Assembly: GCA_936450465.1 (NCBI GenBank)
Contig: OW388297.1
Coordinates: 52,196,989-52,260,988 of the forward strand
DNA: 64,000 nt
Reading direction: 5' to 3'
Origin: Gibbula magus
Taxonomy: Eukaryota > Mollusca > Gastropoda > Trochida > Trochidae
The position numbers and the translations under genes are program-made. Positions 44,797 through 56,639 of the stretch are shown piece after piece (positions within the stretch are counted from its first letter, which is position 1; every line of letters begins with the position of its first letter). The notes under the pieces were generated by a model. The model was not told the origin of the DNA and did no database searches. It saw nothing but the letters and a program-made list of their open reading frames with translations.

Positions 44797-45512
44797 CATG
44801 CCCTTCGGAAAATCAAGTTAAAACATTAGTGTACATGGTTCGGTTAAGCCATGGGAATCAGTCTGATTAAAATCGACCTTGTTCCGAGGAATAATATTTG
44901 CAAAATTATGCATCAACCGGGATACGAACAGGTTCTGTAGATTCCTCGCCACAAGGTCTGAGAACATCCCGTATAGGCGTGTGTTCCGAACCAGTTTAAC
45001 GCAGCCAAAGCCCAGTTAAATAGCTGACCAATCACATCATAGTTTTTAAACGGTCGCTGTTTTGAAAGCATTTGGAACAGATAAAAGGATAGCTGTTTGG
45101 AGTTATCTGCCCCTAACTTCTCGCACCGAAAGCATTTGTTGGGCATCTTTTGATTGGCTACCTGAATTGCGCTCGAACACGCTAGTCTACGGACTGTTTC
45201 CAGACGGTTTGGCGTGGAAACCTCCGAACGATATGAGTTCGTATTCCGGTAGATGCACTATTTTGCAAATTTTTTCCGCGGAATACCGTCGGTTTTAATC
45301 AGACTGCCATGGGAATCGTTTTGTGTTCAAATTAAAATGGCCGCCATGCAATTTTTGCTTTATACACAACACTGTTTTCACCACTACGGATAATTGGTTT
45401 GTGTAATAAGATGTTTTAACCTCTAAAGTAAATATAAATCACATCAACTATCATTATAAACGGGAAATTTGAAGAAAAAATTTTTTGCCAAAAACGTGCT
45501 ACATCCCCTTTA
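44797..45512 (-). mobile_element. MITE family A, copy A4, split by element B1
   Basis: Inverted copy. The left part runs 44797-44858, the right part 45307-45512, ending AAAAACGTGCTACATCCCCTTT. The two halves rejoin at CCATGGGAAT, the duplicated target of B1. The left terminal repeat is missing. Confidence 0.82.
44859..45306 (+). mobile_element. MITE family B, copy B1, with 10-bp target duplication
   Basis: Ends CAGTCTGATTAAAATCGAC and GTCGGTTTTAATCAGACTG form inverted repeats, extended inward by GTTCCGAGGAAT/ATTCCGCGGAA. The direct repeat CCATGGGAAT lies on both sides (44849-44858, 45307-45316), and the family A consensus at this point has it once. It is non-coding. Related copies are at 59947 and 60645. 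Ten-base duplications fit a Mutator-like source (inference). Confidence 0.9.
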
Positions 45513-45629
45513 ACAACTGTTTAAATTAGTCATAATAGTAAAAATAGAGCCATGAGCTCTGTAGCTCATCAGTATTTCATTGATTTATTATCTTAGGTTG
45601 AATATCTAAGTTATCTCAAGTAATACATA

Positions 45630-46919
45630 ATACATTGTTAACAAGCAAAATAATATGGGTTTTAGATCATGACCCCTGTGACGCACATTTGGAGTCACCG
45701 GGTCACCAATCCTACAATCAAGAATCACCTTTGACCAAAGTATCTCTACACAACATTTCACCTTTCTAGAGCTTTACATATAAACTGAAGAAGAAAATGA
45801 AAATAGTTTTTTTGGTCATGACCCGTGACCTAGATTGGGATCACAGGGTCACAAAATCTACAATTTAAAATCCCCATTAGCCAAGAAGTCTGCACACAAC
45901 TTTTCAGCTCTCTAGACCTTTTGGAACTGGAGAAGAAGATGAAAATAGGTTTTTAAGGATGTGACCCCTGTGACCCCATTTGGGGTAACGGGGTCACGGA
46001 ATCTACAATTTAGAATCCCCATTAGGCAAGGAGTCTGCACACAACTTTTCAGCTCTCTAGACCTTTTGGAACTGGAGAAGAAGATGAAAATAGGTTTTTA
46101 AGGATGTGACCCCTGTGACCCCATTTGGGGTAACGAGGTCACGGAATCTACAATTTAGAATCCCCATTAGGCAAGGAGTCTGCACACAACTTTTCAGCTC
46201 TCTAGACCTTTTGGAACTGGAGAAGAAGATGAAAATAGGTTTTTAAGGATGTGACCCCTGTGACCCCATTTGGGGTCACGGGGTCACGGAATCTACAATT
46301 TAGAATCCCAATTGGTCAAGGAGTATGCACACAACTTTTCAGCTCTCTAGACCTTTTGGAACTGGAGAAGAAGATCAAAATAGGTTTTTAACGATGTGAC
46401 CCCTGTGACCCCATTTGGGGTCACGGGGTCACGGAATCTACAATTTAGAATCCCCATTAGGCAAGGAGTCTGCACACAACTTTTCAGCTCTCTAGACCTT
46501 TTGGAACTCGAGAAGAAGATGAAAATAGGTTTTTAAGGATGTGACCCCTGTGACCCCATTTGGGGTCACGGGGTCACGAAAACTACAATTTAGAATCCCA
46601 ATTGGTCAAGGAGTCTGCACACAACTTTTCAGCTCTCTAGACCTTTTGGAACTGGAGAAGAAGATGAAAATAGGTTTTTAACGATGTGACCCCTATGACC
46701 CCATTTGGGGTCACGGGGTCACGAAATCTACAATTTAGAATCCCCATTGGTCAAGGAGTCTGCACACAACTTTTCAGCTCTCTAGACCTTTTGGAACTGG
46801 AGAAGAAGATGAAAATAGGTTTTTAAGGATGTGACCCCTGTGACCCCATTTGGGGTCGTGGGGTCACGAAATCTACAATTTAGAATCCCCATTGGTCAAG
46901 GAGTCTGCACACAACTTTT
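45630..46919 (+). repeat. 145-bp tandem repeat (minisatellite), about 9 copies
   Basis: GTGACCCCTGTGACCCCATT recurs at 45961, 46106, 46251, 46396, 46541, 46686 and 46831, an exact 145-base period; the first copies, before 45960, are diverged. Each unit contains GTGACCCCATTTGGGGTCAC, a near-perfect inverted repeat, followed by GGGGTCACGGGGTCACG. It ends abruptly at CACACAACTTTTGAGGCAT. Non-coding. Confidence 0.93.
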
Positions 46920-46957
46920 GAGGCATATTGAATAGGCCTAATAAGATAGGAGCTATG

Positions 46958-47032
46958 CACAGGCTGGGGAGGAAATATTGATATGGGTATATTATATAGT
47001 ATACCCATATCCACATTTCCTCCCCAGCCAGT
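46958..47032. mobile_element. Perfect hairpin element with 9-bp target duplication
   Basis: 46962-46991 and 47000-47029 pair over about 30 bases around an 8-base loop (GGCTGGGGAGGAAAT arm; one bulge/mismatch region). GGAGCTATG flanks it directly at 46949-46957 and 47033-47041. It looks like a minimal fold-back MITE, 320 bases upstream of the host gene's ATG. A transcribed copy would form a pre-miRNA-like hairpin. Confidence 0.8.
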
Positions 47033-47190
47033 GGAGCTATGTATAATAACGAAAAACTTTATATAGGATTTTAATAAATATGTGGCCATATGTCTATTCT
47101 ACTTGTAGGTCTATTATACAATATTTAAATATAAAAACAACTATTTTATATTAACGAATAAACTATTATACAACTAATACATTTCTCTTT

Positions 47191-47203
47191 TATATTATAT
47201 AGA
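47191..47203 (+). promoter_or_regulatory. Possible TATA-like element
   Basis: TATATTATATAG lies about 160 bases before the ATG at 47355, with exonic-looking, less AT-rich sequence between. The base composition makes chance matches common, so this is weak. Confidence 0.25.
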
Positions 47204-47354
47204 CCCACAAAACAAGGCAGAGTTAACGTGAGCGATACTGCAAGCGCTATTTCCCATCCCAAAACTGCCATATCCCCCACTTTGGAAATAACAAGCAAGA
47301 GTGACCTCCCTTCGTAATCAATTCTCTGGCATTTCGAAAGACTTACCTACAGCA

Positions 47355-47418
47355 ATGGCGACCAGGATATCTTTGTGTTTCTTGGTCTTGCTCGTCGTCA
47401 TCCTATGTCTAACGCTTG
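47355..47418 (+). CDS. Shisa/CYYR1-like membrane protein, coding exon 1 (signal peptide)
   Basis: The ATG at 47355 opens a classic signal peptide (MATRISLCFLVLLVVILC, cleavage likely near residue 21). The exon ends at a strong donor (CTTG|GTAAGAA) in phase 1 after 64 coding bases. The host protein is predicted to enter the secretory pathway and sit in the plasma or endomembrane with an extracellular/lumenal N-terminus. The other exons are 61404-61694, 62365-62512 and 63135-63271. The intron phases (1, 1, 2, 1) all fit, and together they give about 213 residues. Shisa-family proteins are adaptor/trafficking regulators of membrane receptors, but a specific partner cannot be read from sequence. 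Confidence 0.82.
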
Positions 47419-48209
47419 GTAAGAATTCGAATTTTATTGGTTTAATCGTTGAGTTTAAAACATTCCTCAACAATCTCCTGTTTCGTCAAGAGCGAACGTA
47501 AAACGCAGCAGGAAAATCTGGCGATGTCATTCTGTTTACACTAGCCTAGCCAGTTTGGGAAACCCAGTTCGGTTGGTCAGTGGTTTACCGGCCTATTCCA
47601 TCACCATTTTGACATTTGATCAGTTTTGTCATCATTTTGTACTTCATGGTTTATTTCTTGTACAGTTTCTGTTTGGTTATGTTTTTAGAAAACAGAAAAT
47701 GTCTCTGTCAAAATATGCTAATGCCCTGGACTGAACTAGGCCTAATCATGGTAAATGTATTTAACGAGTCTCTGGAAATGACAGTGAAATTAATTGCGTG
47801 TAATTTTCGACCTTTTGGTATATTTATTATTCCCCAGTAACAACAGGTGTTATTTTACTGTGACTTGGCAAAAAGTCAATAATCACTTCCACATGTATGA
47901 AAATAACTAGTAGATGGCTTCTGAAGTGAAATCAAATATGTATATAGGGGTGAAACGGTACAGTCGACTGGAGCAACGGTTCGTTATCTATCGGGTTAGA
48001 GAGAACTCTCGGTTCGATACATTCTCGGCAATGCAACATACTACAAGTAGCAACAAACCACATTTCTTCTTAAAAAGAAATCGAGAACATAGATAGGCCT
48101 ACTTTATGCTCTGTGCACGTTGAAAATAAATTTAAAAAGGAAAAATCAAGAAATATTAACATTTTATTGAATGATCAACTCTTTGAGTGACATTCTAGGA
48201 GTTGATATG
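47419..48209. other. Intron 1, 5' part, unannotated
   Basis: Begins GTAAGAATTCG. No repeat end or other exon seen. Confidence 0.5.
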
Positions 48210-48395
48210 ATGCAAGTGAAGACAATATGGATATACAACTTCTTATTCTGCAAAGGCAACATTTGTCATTGACAAGCAAGTATTGTTTCGGCATAGGTTC
48301 TAAATATCGTCCAACATCAGAACTAATACCACCTATGTCGAAACTTCGCCTATGCAGAATAAAGACGTTGTATATCCATATTTTCTTCAAGATAA
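48210..48395. repeat. Fold-back (hairpin) element in intron 1
   Basis: AATATGGATATACAAC with the following CTTCTTATTCTGCA (48223-48255) pairs with TGCAGAATAAAGACGTTGTA and TATCCATATT (48353-48384). The inner part GTTTCGGCATAGG also pairs with CCTATGTCGAAAC. The result is a long imperfect hairpin, probably a small inverted-repeat transposon. Confidence 0.65.
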
Positions 48396-49417
48396 ATTAT
48401 TATCTGCGATACAAACCGAAAATAGACTGTGATGCACAGTGCACCAAACCAAAAGTGAAATTATTGTAACAGCAGTTCAACAAATGTACATGTGTACCAT
48501 TTCACCCCTAAATATATCAGGTGGTTGGTTATAAAAGTGCCTTGATTCAACATATCTGTTATATTTTATTTACATCAACAGCATTTTGATATAGTTTACA
48601 GGTTGGTTTAATATGAACGCTCCAATTTTGAATCTCATGTGATATCATAAAATTATAAAGTTATCAATAGTCAACATGGTAATAAATATAGGAGACATAT
48701 TTAAGGCAAAAATCTAACATATTTATTTGTATCATTATTATATCAGACATATTTCAAGTGGGGCTGGGATGGGTAAACATTACTACCCCGGTCAGTACCC
48801 CAACTATTACACCATCCTACCTGTTTGTAGGATTCTGTAATAATTTCTTCAACTTGTAAACTAAAGTATAGAGCCCTATATCTTTTTTAATAACCTTCTC
48901 TTATGAATAACAATGGACTTTAATATTATGTTGCAATTTTCAAATACATTGCAGTCTTTTCATGATGAAAGTAACAAAATATCTTTAAATTTATATTTAG
49001 TCACATGATCACGGGTGCAGGTAATTTGATGGGTACCTGGGTACAACTCACAAGCATATAACACCGATACATGTGACAGTGACATACATGCCGTGTGCAT
49101 CTGGCTTACCTGCCCCCGCCCTAAATTGAAGTGCATACCGTATGCTAATTACACATACCCTTTACAGTCAAAGGCTAAAACCTTTTGGTAACTTGGTCGG
49201 TGCAGTCAATGAAAGACGTGGTTTCATATGATAGGTAGTGAGAACCGGTAGTACAACTTTTGCTGCTTGGAGATTGTGTAAGAATTGAGAAATAAGGCCT
49301 ACTTTCAACAGAGGTTAACTGGGAATAAGTGACCTGAATTTTATCTATTGATTAAGAATGCTAGACTCTGTGACATTGCAGATAAGTCTGTATCGTGTAG
49401 CTGTTGCCATTGTGACT
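48396..49417. other. Intron 1, unannotated
   Basis: No repeat or exon recognised. Confidence 0.45.
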
Positions 49418-49778
49418 TAAAGGGGCAGGAGCACTTTTTTCGCTCAAAGATGTCGATGAAATGTATTTTAAAAATAATGTCACCAATAGTAAAACATCCT
49501 TCTCTCTTTGGAAAATCAAGTTAATAAACGAGTCTACATAGTTTGCTAAAGCCATGGGAATCGTTTTTGTACTTCGAAATAATAAATTGTGTTCACAATA
49601 AAATGGCCGCCATGCAATTTTTGCTTTATACGCAACACCGTTATTACCACTAGGGATAATTGGTATGTTTAATAAGATGTTTTACCCTCTAAAGTAAATA
49701 TAAATGACATAAACTATCATTGTAAATGGGAATTTGGAAAAAAATGAAATTTGCAAAAAACGTGCTACTGCCCCTTTA
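49418..49778 (-). mobile_element. MITE family A, copy A5 (full length, inverted)
   Basis: TTAAAGGGGCAGGAGCAC at the left and CGTGCTACTGCCCCTTTAA at the right. The interior AAATGGCCGCCATGCAATTT is the complement of A1 and A2. Confidence 0.85.
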
Positions 49779-51349
49779 AGATTAGTTTGCTTCATGAAGT
49801 ATTCTACAGTGGTATTTTGTTTTAACTCTATTGACATATGCATCAGATCATATTTTTAATGGTAGCAAATTGAAATGAAAATCCCTTTTGGTAAAAGGTA
49901 ATTATGTATTTGCTGAAAACTGGTGCATATATTTTTATTTATAAATTACGATGCATGAATATTGCATCCTATTTGGCAACAGCTGCAGCAGCAATAATTT
50001 ATTAGATTATTTTTCCATTAAACCTGTTACATTGACACTTTCATTTATTACCTACAGTTTTGGTTTCAGAGAAAATATTGACTTCGGTTTATGTGTTAAT
50101 TTTACATGAATTCCTTATTAACAAGGATTGGTCTGCAGTCTATCTCGTCTATCTTGACGCAAATTCGCTTCTAAACTCGCTTGTGTGAACTCGCTCAAAC
50201 TAGCACTGTCGGTAAATCGTATTTGGTAAACATTGATTTTAAATTATGAACCATTTTATGCATGTTATTGATGAATTAATAGTTATAGTTAATTGCTATC
50301 ATGTTATGGTTAATAGTATGCAATGAATGAAGAACCAACAAATAGTAATACTTTATTCATAACAAAAACTTTACTTCCGGGTTCGTCTTTTTTGTCAAAG
50401 ATGAAATGTCCGACTGGCAAAAATTTGAATCTGCATCCTTGGTCTGCACATTGTCTGAAATTTTTTATTTTCCAAGTAGTAAGGAAGATGTTATAAGGAC
50501 AACTTTTGGTATCTAGATTTTAGTCAAGATAGTAAGTCCTGAATGATTGTTTAATATCCTGACATAACGTCAACTACTTGAGAATAAGTAGGCCCTTGTA
50601 AGTGTTTGCGAAAGAGAGCATTTTGAAAATCTCTCACTTGAACATTAACTCTTTATCTACTGGACCCCAGAGTATTTATAGTCTTTATTCCTGTAAATTG
50701 GCCATGCAGAATGGTCAATTGATTTAGTCATCATCTGAAGTGTATAGTCCTGTACTGGGCAGATGAAATTTTAACAACCTTTTATGTAAAGTTGTGTAAT
50801 GTAAAAAAAACACTGTTTCAACTATCATCCGCACGCATCGGACGAGATATACAACTCGACAGATAAATTGAGACACGAAGGTGTCTATTGAAGTGGCCTG
50901 ATCATTGAGCTATGGTGTAGGCCAAACAAATGCGCGGATACAAAATGCACTTCTGTCGCGATGTTTTACCAACAATTAAGCGGAGGCAAATTTTTTCTGT
51001 CTATTATAGTCTTTTTTTGTTATAAATCAACTATTTTTGGTGACCTATATTTACTTTTGTCGCAACGTAACTAAGGGATTATTTTGAAATTATTTCTAAT
51101 TTTGAACACTGAAATAGGAAAAAACTGGGTTCGTAATGTATAATTTGATTGGCCAATGGAAGGGATGTAATTGTTTGTCCTACACAGGGCACCGACCCAG
51201 TCAAAAGTTTTCCCGTCGAGTTGTCCCAAGGGTGAATATGAATTTCTTGTAAATGCATATACACCTGATGCGTGCAGAAGATGCTATTCTGCAAATTATT
51301 TTACAATGTCACAAAAAGTATTCTTTAGAAATATAAACAGTTTCTTATC
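49779..51349. other. Intron 1, unannotated
   Basis: No ORF, repeat end or tandem array recognised. Confidence 0.45.
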
Positions 51350-51600
51350 CAGCCAGGGGGATGGCAACTTTGTCTTCTGTAGAGAACTGTTCTACACGCA
51401 GTAAGGTTTGGGTGCAGTGCTACACTGAATTTCAGCATAGTACCACCCATGGCTTGCTAGTTCCAGCTGTTTCTCGCAGGTTTCACTGCAATGCATAGCC
51501 ACCATGACATTGCAGGTTTTCTCCCTGCCATAATACTAGCAGCCACGATATAAGTGAAATACTCTTGAAAGCAGCATTAAACCCTAACTCACCTCACCTT
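51350..51600 (+). mobile_element. SINE copy lacking the tRNA head
   Basis: Matches 54641-54932 from GTAGAGAACTGTTCTACACG through GCAATGCATAGCCACCATG to the tail TTAAACCCTAACTCACCTCA. The Pol III promoter region is missing or too decayed to see. Confidence 0.78.
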
Positions 51601-52021
51601 ATTCCTCATTGTTTTTCTTGTCAAATGAATATCTTCCAACTCTTTTCAAAATATCAAATATAAAGCCTGTAAAATTAAATTCTGCTCCATGTATATATAT
51701 CTAGTGGACAGTTTTAATAATGTGATAGTTGTTTTTATGAACAAATAGGATTCCTCTCCACAAAAGATAGTAGATACCCTGAATTAATAAATGCCAAACC
51801 GTTTTGATTTAAAGATTAGGAAGGAGTTAGACAAACATCATACCGGTAATCATAGAATGGCATCATAGGATGACTGTGATAAAGCCATCATGGGTGTCCT
51901 GTTCATAAGATGACTGCCATTTACAAACTATCCAGAATTTGTGAAATGTAATGAAAAGAACATTTGTTATTTGTTGATGAAAACTATGTTTATCCCATTG
52001 TGTGAAGTAGAACTCATATAT

Positions 52022-52275
52022 TAAAGGGGCTCAAATAAGTTGATGAAATGTAAATAAGTTCACCAATAGTAAAACATCCTTCTCCCTTTCGGAAAATAAA
52101 GTTTAAAATGAGTGTACATGTTTCGGGAAAGCCATGGGCATCGTTTTTGTAAAACAAAATAATAAATTGTGTTCACAATAAAATGGCCGCCATGCAATTT
52201 TTGCTTTATACGCAACATAGTTTTTTCCACTACAGATAATCAGTTTGTGTAATAAGATGTTTTACTCTCTAAACT
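52022..52275 (-). mobile_element. MITE family A, copy A6 (truncated)
   Basis: TTAAAGGGGCTCAAATAAG at the left, then family sequence to AATAAGATGTTTTACTCTCT. The right terminal repeat is absent. Confidence 0.75.
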
Positions 52276-53815
52276 CTTAACAAAAGCTCGAATGGCCTTT
52301 TTAAAAATAATTTTCACATGCACATCCCTGCACCCCCCTCTGTGTCACCCCTGGGAAAATGGTTGAAATTGAGATTTCTGACCATGAAGTTAGTGTCGAC
52401 TTGACTGACAGTACAGTTCATGGTGACCTACTTCTTTGTGAAGTCAAGCATGATAAGGACTACCTGAACCATGTCTATTGTGATGTATACGCGTTCTCGC
52501 TGATACGTCAATATATAGATCGGGACCGTACATTGTTATGAAGACTGTCACTTCTGTTGCTGACATTACAATTTGCGCTGCAACCTGTCTCAATTTGCGT
52601 CTTTAATATAAGGGAGGGTTCTTTCGGGGTATACGCAATTTTGTATTCGTGTGTGTTATGCAAAATGAGAAGAAATGCTGTATTTTTACTGATTTTACAC
52701 TTTGTAATTATAAAAACATTATATATAGATTATCCACAAAGTAACAAAAAATGAATTATTAATGAACAATGACATGTTATGCAGTAGCAAAGTTTTCCAC
52801 ACTCATAAAGACAATGATTGTCTTCACTTATCTCATTGTTTTATTTATTTTAAGCACATCATGTACATTCTTCTGTCAAATTGTCAACAATATTATTCTC
52901 AGTGATATGTTTCATCTTTGATTGTGTTATAATCATTATTATTAATTAATTATTTAATTATTAATTATTAATATCATGATTGTGTCTATGAATTTCGTTT
53001 TCACAAACAATTCTCTGATGGAACTCCCTTTCAGGAAAGTTTATCTGGCAAACTACTTACATATGTTAGTAAACTGAAGTTGCATATTCCATGACTAAAG
53101 TGCAGGCGAATGTGACATACAATACATAGGTGACTGAAATTCAACATCAAATTACAATGAGAAACTAAAACCATCATTTACCTATTGTTAGGTTTGCTAG
53201 ATTATTAACATGTGTGTATGTATAAACAGAAATGCCCCTCAAAGTTTCCACAGTAAATACCCTGATTAAACCTTCCCTTTAAAACTGCTAAAGAGAAAAA
53301 GGTAACACAATAAGGTAAACACAGAGTCAGGGTGACTGACGACATCCTATTGTTATGTGGGGGAAGGTCATCCTAATTTACTACTCCGTGGGCTGATGTC
53401 AGCCTCGTTGAATTAATTGTACCTTGTTAGTCACTTTACATGGGCGTGGTGTGTACGTGTTGGTTTTTAGAATGACACTTATTTTCTAATGAGTGTAATT
53501 ATTTAATCTAATGTTTTTATAAATAAGAAAATAGACTATATAAGCTTCAGAGGAAAGAGAAAACAATTGAGAGTTTCTTTTCAAATATAACCTAGATTTG
53601 ATTTCTTGAGGTTATCTTGTTTTATTTTAGTTTTGTTAGATTAAATATTATAAAAAGTCAGTGAGTTTGATTGGTGAAAGAAAGGTCCTGTCGTGCATCC
53701 AGAGAGGGGTTTAATCCGCCTGCCCTTTTGAAAATGTTGCATGTAAATTTGATTGACAAGTGATAAGTGAAATGGCCAAAATGACCCCCTCATTAGATCA
53801 CCTAGGAACAACACT
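52276..53815. other. Intron 1, unannotated; one 60-codon ORF
   Basis: A plus-strand frame at 52359-52541 (MVEIEISDHEVSVDLTDS...) has balanced, protein-like composition, but no family is recognised and no splice signals frame it convincingly. The remainder is AT-rich, with a TTAATTAATTATTTAATTA run near 52943. Confidence 0.4.
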
Positions 53816-53955
53816 GCCGTATTTCCTCCAATAGATACCCCTGGTGTCTATATTTTCAGATCTTCTTCAGCCCCTGCGTCTTTTTGAGAGCGTCGTCTAT
53901 TTATTTCAAACAGTCATTCCCCGGGACATGGCATCTATTGGAGAAAATACGGTAA
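53816..53955. mobile_element. Short TIR element, family H copy 2
   Basis: GCCGTATTTCCTCCAATAGA at the left pairs with TCTATTGGAGAAAATACGGT at the right; about 140 bp. Same end type as 29278-29411. Confidence 0.78.
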
Positions 53956-54640
53956 AATGGTGCAAGATGAATTAGAATCAATCCCTTGAAGCTTTCATCA
54001 GGCGTAGAGATAAACATATGCAAAACTACGAAGAGTAGAAACGCAAAGCCTCTAATGTTTGATATTTCAGCTGTATGGATGAAGCTGCCCTCAGTATTAC
54101 CGTAAATACCCCACAACATTTAATGCAAAACAATCCCGTAATTATGCTTCAACTGATAAAATCTGAATGTCAATATCCATGAACAAATGTTATTCATCTG
54201 TTTGACATGACCTGTAAAAATCCTCTCCTAATGAAATATTCAGATGTCTGTGCATGATTCAACAAGCAACTGTGTCAATCAATACTACCATGTCTGTGTA
54301 CAGTTAGCAGAATCAATCTATGTACAGTGTACATATATCATAGGTGATGGGGTCCTGCTAAGTGATTACTGCGGATTATATAATATATACCTTGTACATG
54401 TCATTTGTAGGTTATCTGTCAATCACTCTCATTAGTTAGTACTTCTGTAAACCAAGTTTGTGTCGCCTAAAGATAGATTTGGCCAAAATGATGCCCCCCT
54501 CCGCCACCTTCATGTTTGTTCCCTATGACAAACTCTGTCAGTAATCATCTGTCATGCACTGATAGGTCGTGATGTGAACAAGACTGTTAAATACTCTCAC
54601 AGGCTTTGTTGACATTATGGGAGGTTATTTAATGAAGTGA
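53956..54640. other. Intron 1, unannotated
   Basis: Nothing recognisable apart from a short ATTACCGTAAATACCCC scrap resembling a family H end at about 54098. Confidence 0.4.
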
Positions 54641-54932
54641 TGTTGGGTCTATGTCGGGCCGATCAAGAGGTCATGGGTTCGAATCCCGTCCATGACTCGG
54701 CAACATTGTCTGCAGTAGAGAACTGTTCTACACGCAGTAAGGTTTGGGTGCAATGCTACACTGAATTTCAGTGCAGTACCACCCACGGTTCACCAGTTCC
54801 AGCCGATGCTCGCAGGTTTCACCGCAATGCATAGCCACATGGTGTTGCGGATTTTCTCCCTGCAATAATACTAGCAGTTGTGATTTAAGTGTAATACTCT
54901 TGAAAGCGCGTTAAACCCTAACTCACCTCACC
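54641..54932 (+). mobile_element. tRNA-derived SINE of a second family, with LINE-type tail
   Basis: The head contains a B box in GGTTCGAATCCCGTCCATGA, with a plausible but degenerate A box upstream. The body (GTTCTACACGCAGTAAGGTT, CGCAATGCATAGCCACATGG) matches the copies at 15190 and 51350. The tail GCGTTAAACCCTAACTCACC resembles the LINE end at 2610-2640. Confidence 0.82.
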
Positions 54933-55062
54933 TCAATTTTGGTGTATGTGTACCAGAGGTGGACAGTATCAATGGTACAAAATTATACTTGTTCAAAATA
55001 TGCAATGCAATACATATGATTCAGCCATATATTGTGAGAATATAATAAAGGTTTTATGTCTA

Positions 55063-55384
55063 AATCAAATTTCCCATTTATAATGATAGTTTATGTCATT
55101 TATATTTACTTTAGAGGGTAAACCATCTTATTACACAAACCAATTATCCGTAGTGGTAATAACGGTGTTGCGTATAAAGCAACAATTGCATTACGGCCAT
55201 TTTATTGTGAACACATTTTATTATTTCGAATGACAAAAACGATAGCCGTGGCTTTACGGAACCATGTAATCTCATTTGTAACTTGACTTTCCGAAGAGAG
55301 AAGGGTGTTTTACTATTGGTGACATTATTTTTCAAATACATTTCATCGACTTATTTGAGCGAAAAAACGTGCTACACCGCCTTT
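55063..55384 (+). mobile_element. MITE family A, copy A7 (5'-truncated)
   Basis: From CAAATTTCCCATTTATAATG to the end AAAAACGTGCTACACCGCCTTTAA; the opening repeat is lost. Confidence 0.8.
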
Positions 55385-55959
55385 AAACATAAACAGCTTT
55401 CTTGAAATCATTTACGTTAATATTATGTTATATATATTACGTTAATCAATGAATGAAAGAATATTGTGATATTGTGGATGGTTAAGTGTTGTCATTTTAA
55501 CATTTTGGAGACAGCTTGCCTTAGAAAGAGTGCAATCAATTGTTTCAAAAAGTTTGCTTGAATCTTTATTAGTTCATACCTTAAGTTAAGATTTTTGTGA
55601 AAAATATTACCGCCATTTTGACTTATATCCTAAGATCTTGATACCATATAGAGGCAAGGAGATTCCATAATAGATTGAACTAGTTTTGGCATATTATGTT
55701 TCATAGTATGCAATAGGCATGGTAGGTTGTCATAGCAACTATAGAAGCATTGTTATGAAGATAAATAGTGTTGAAGAATGCAAATGTCCCAAAGGTGCAA
55801 TACCAATAAATTGTTATCTTGGTATTTCCCAATATATGACTAAGGACAATGGGAAAATGAGCCATGGAAAAACAGGCATGTCACAATGTAGCAATATGTG
55901 AAATTGTTTCTGCATATTACAAGGCCTTCACTCAAGCTTATCTGAAAAACTACGTGTAG
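55385..55959. other. Intron 1, unannotated
   Basis: No repeat or exon recognised. Confidence 0.45.
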
Positions 55960-56120
55960 GATAAAACACGATACAGAGGTTATGCTTGGGATTGTAAAAC
56001 CCGAGGTTAGAAAGCTGAGCGGGAAGTAAGACCGAAAGCGAAGCTTGAGGTCTTACTTCCCCGAAGCTTTCTTAACGAGAGTTTTCAATCCCAAGCATAA
56101 CCGAGGTAGAGTGTTTTATC
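55960..56120. repeat. Fold-back (hairpin) element in intron 1
   Basis: GATAAAACAC, GAGGTTATGCTTGGGATTG and GGGAAGTAAGACC on the left pair with GGTCTTACTTCCC, CAATCCCAAGCATAACC and GTGTTTTATC on the right around a short loop near 56040. Arms are about 75 bases with few mismatches. Confidence 0.85.
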
Positions 56121-56639
56121 TAACTTAGATACCGTAAAACATAAATGTAAGCGCTTATCGGGTAGTGTTTTTAAAAAAAAATTAACTGTCAAATGTCAAA
56201 ATTTACATTTTATAATGTTTGATTCCCAAATTCTGCGTTATAAAGAGTATGTCTCCCGGACTAGCGTTATATAGAGGCAGAGACAGTGTGACTGTAAATA
56301 GAGGAAATCCACACAGTTCTTTCGGCTTCCTCACTAGCGTGAAGGTAGAGCGTCCGTTTTAAAGAGCAATGGGTATTGAGTTTGATTGCCGCCATCTACA
56401 CTACAAAGTTATCTTTGTATACTTTTTGATAATAATTGTTATGAATTGAGTTGTGAAAAAAAATCTTAGTCTCATTTAAGGTCTTACTATCAAAAGTAAT
56501 AATAAAAACCTCATACGTGGTTATTATCAGAAGAAATACCGACTGAAATAATAATGAGGGGTTATTACGAGAAAACAAGATACCTACAAAACAATAGAAA
56601 AAATCCCTGATGGGTTTCTAAAGAGATGTATACTGAATT
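56121..56639. other. Intron 1, unannotated
   Basis: Contains a possible degenerate family H-like region (TACCGTAAAACATAAATG ... TAGAGGAAATCC, 56130-56310). Otherwise nothing. Confidence 0.4.

Noticed and set aside
52359..52541. 60-codon ORF inside intron 1 as an extra exon
   Set aside because: It has its own ATG and stop, no good acceptor/donor in phase with exons 1 and 2, and exons 1 and 2 join in phase without it.
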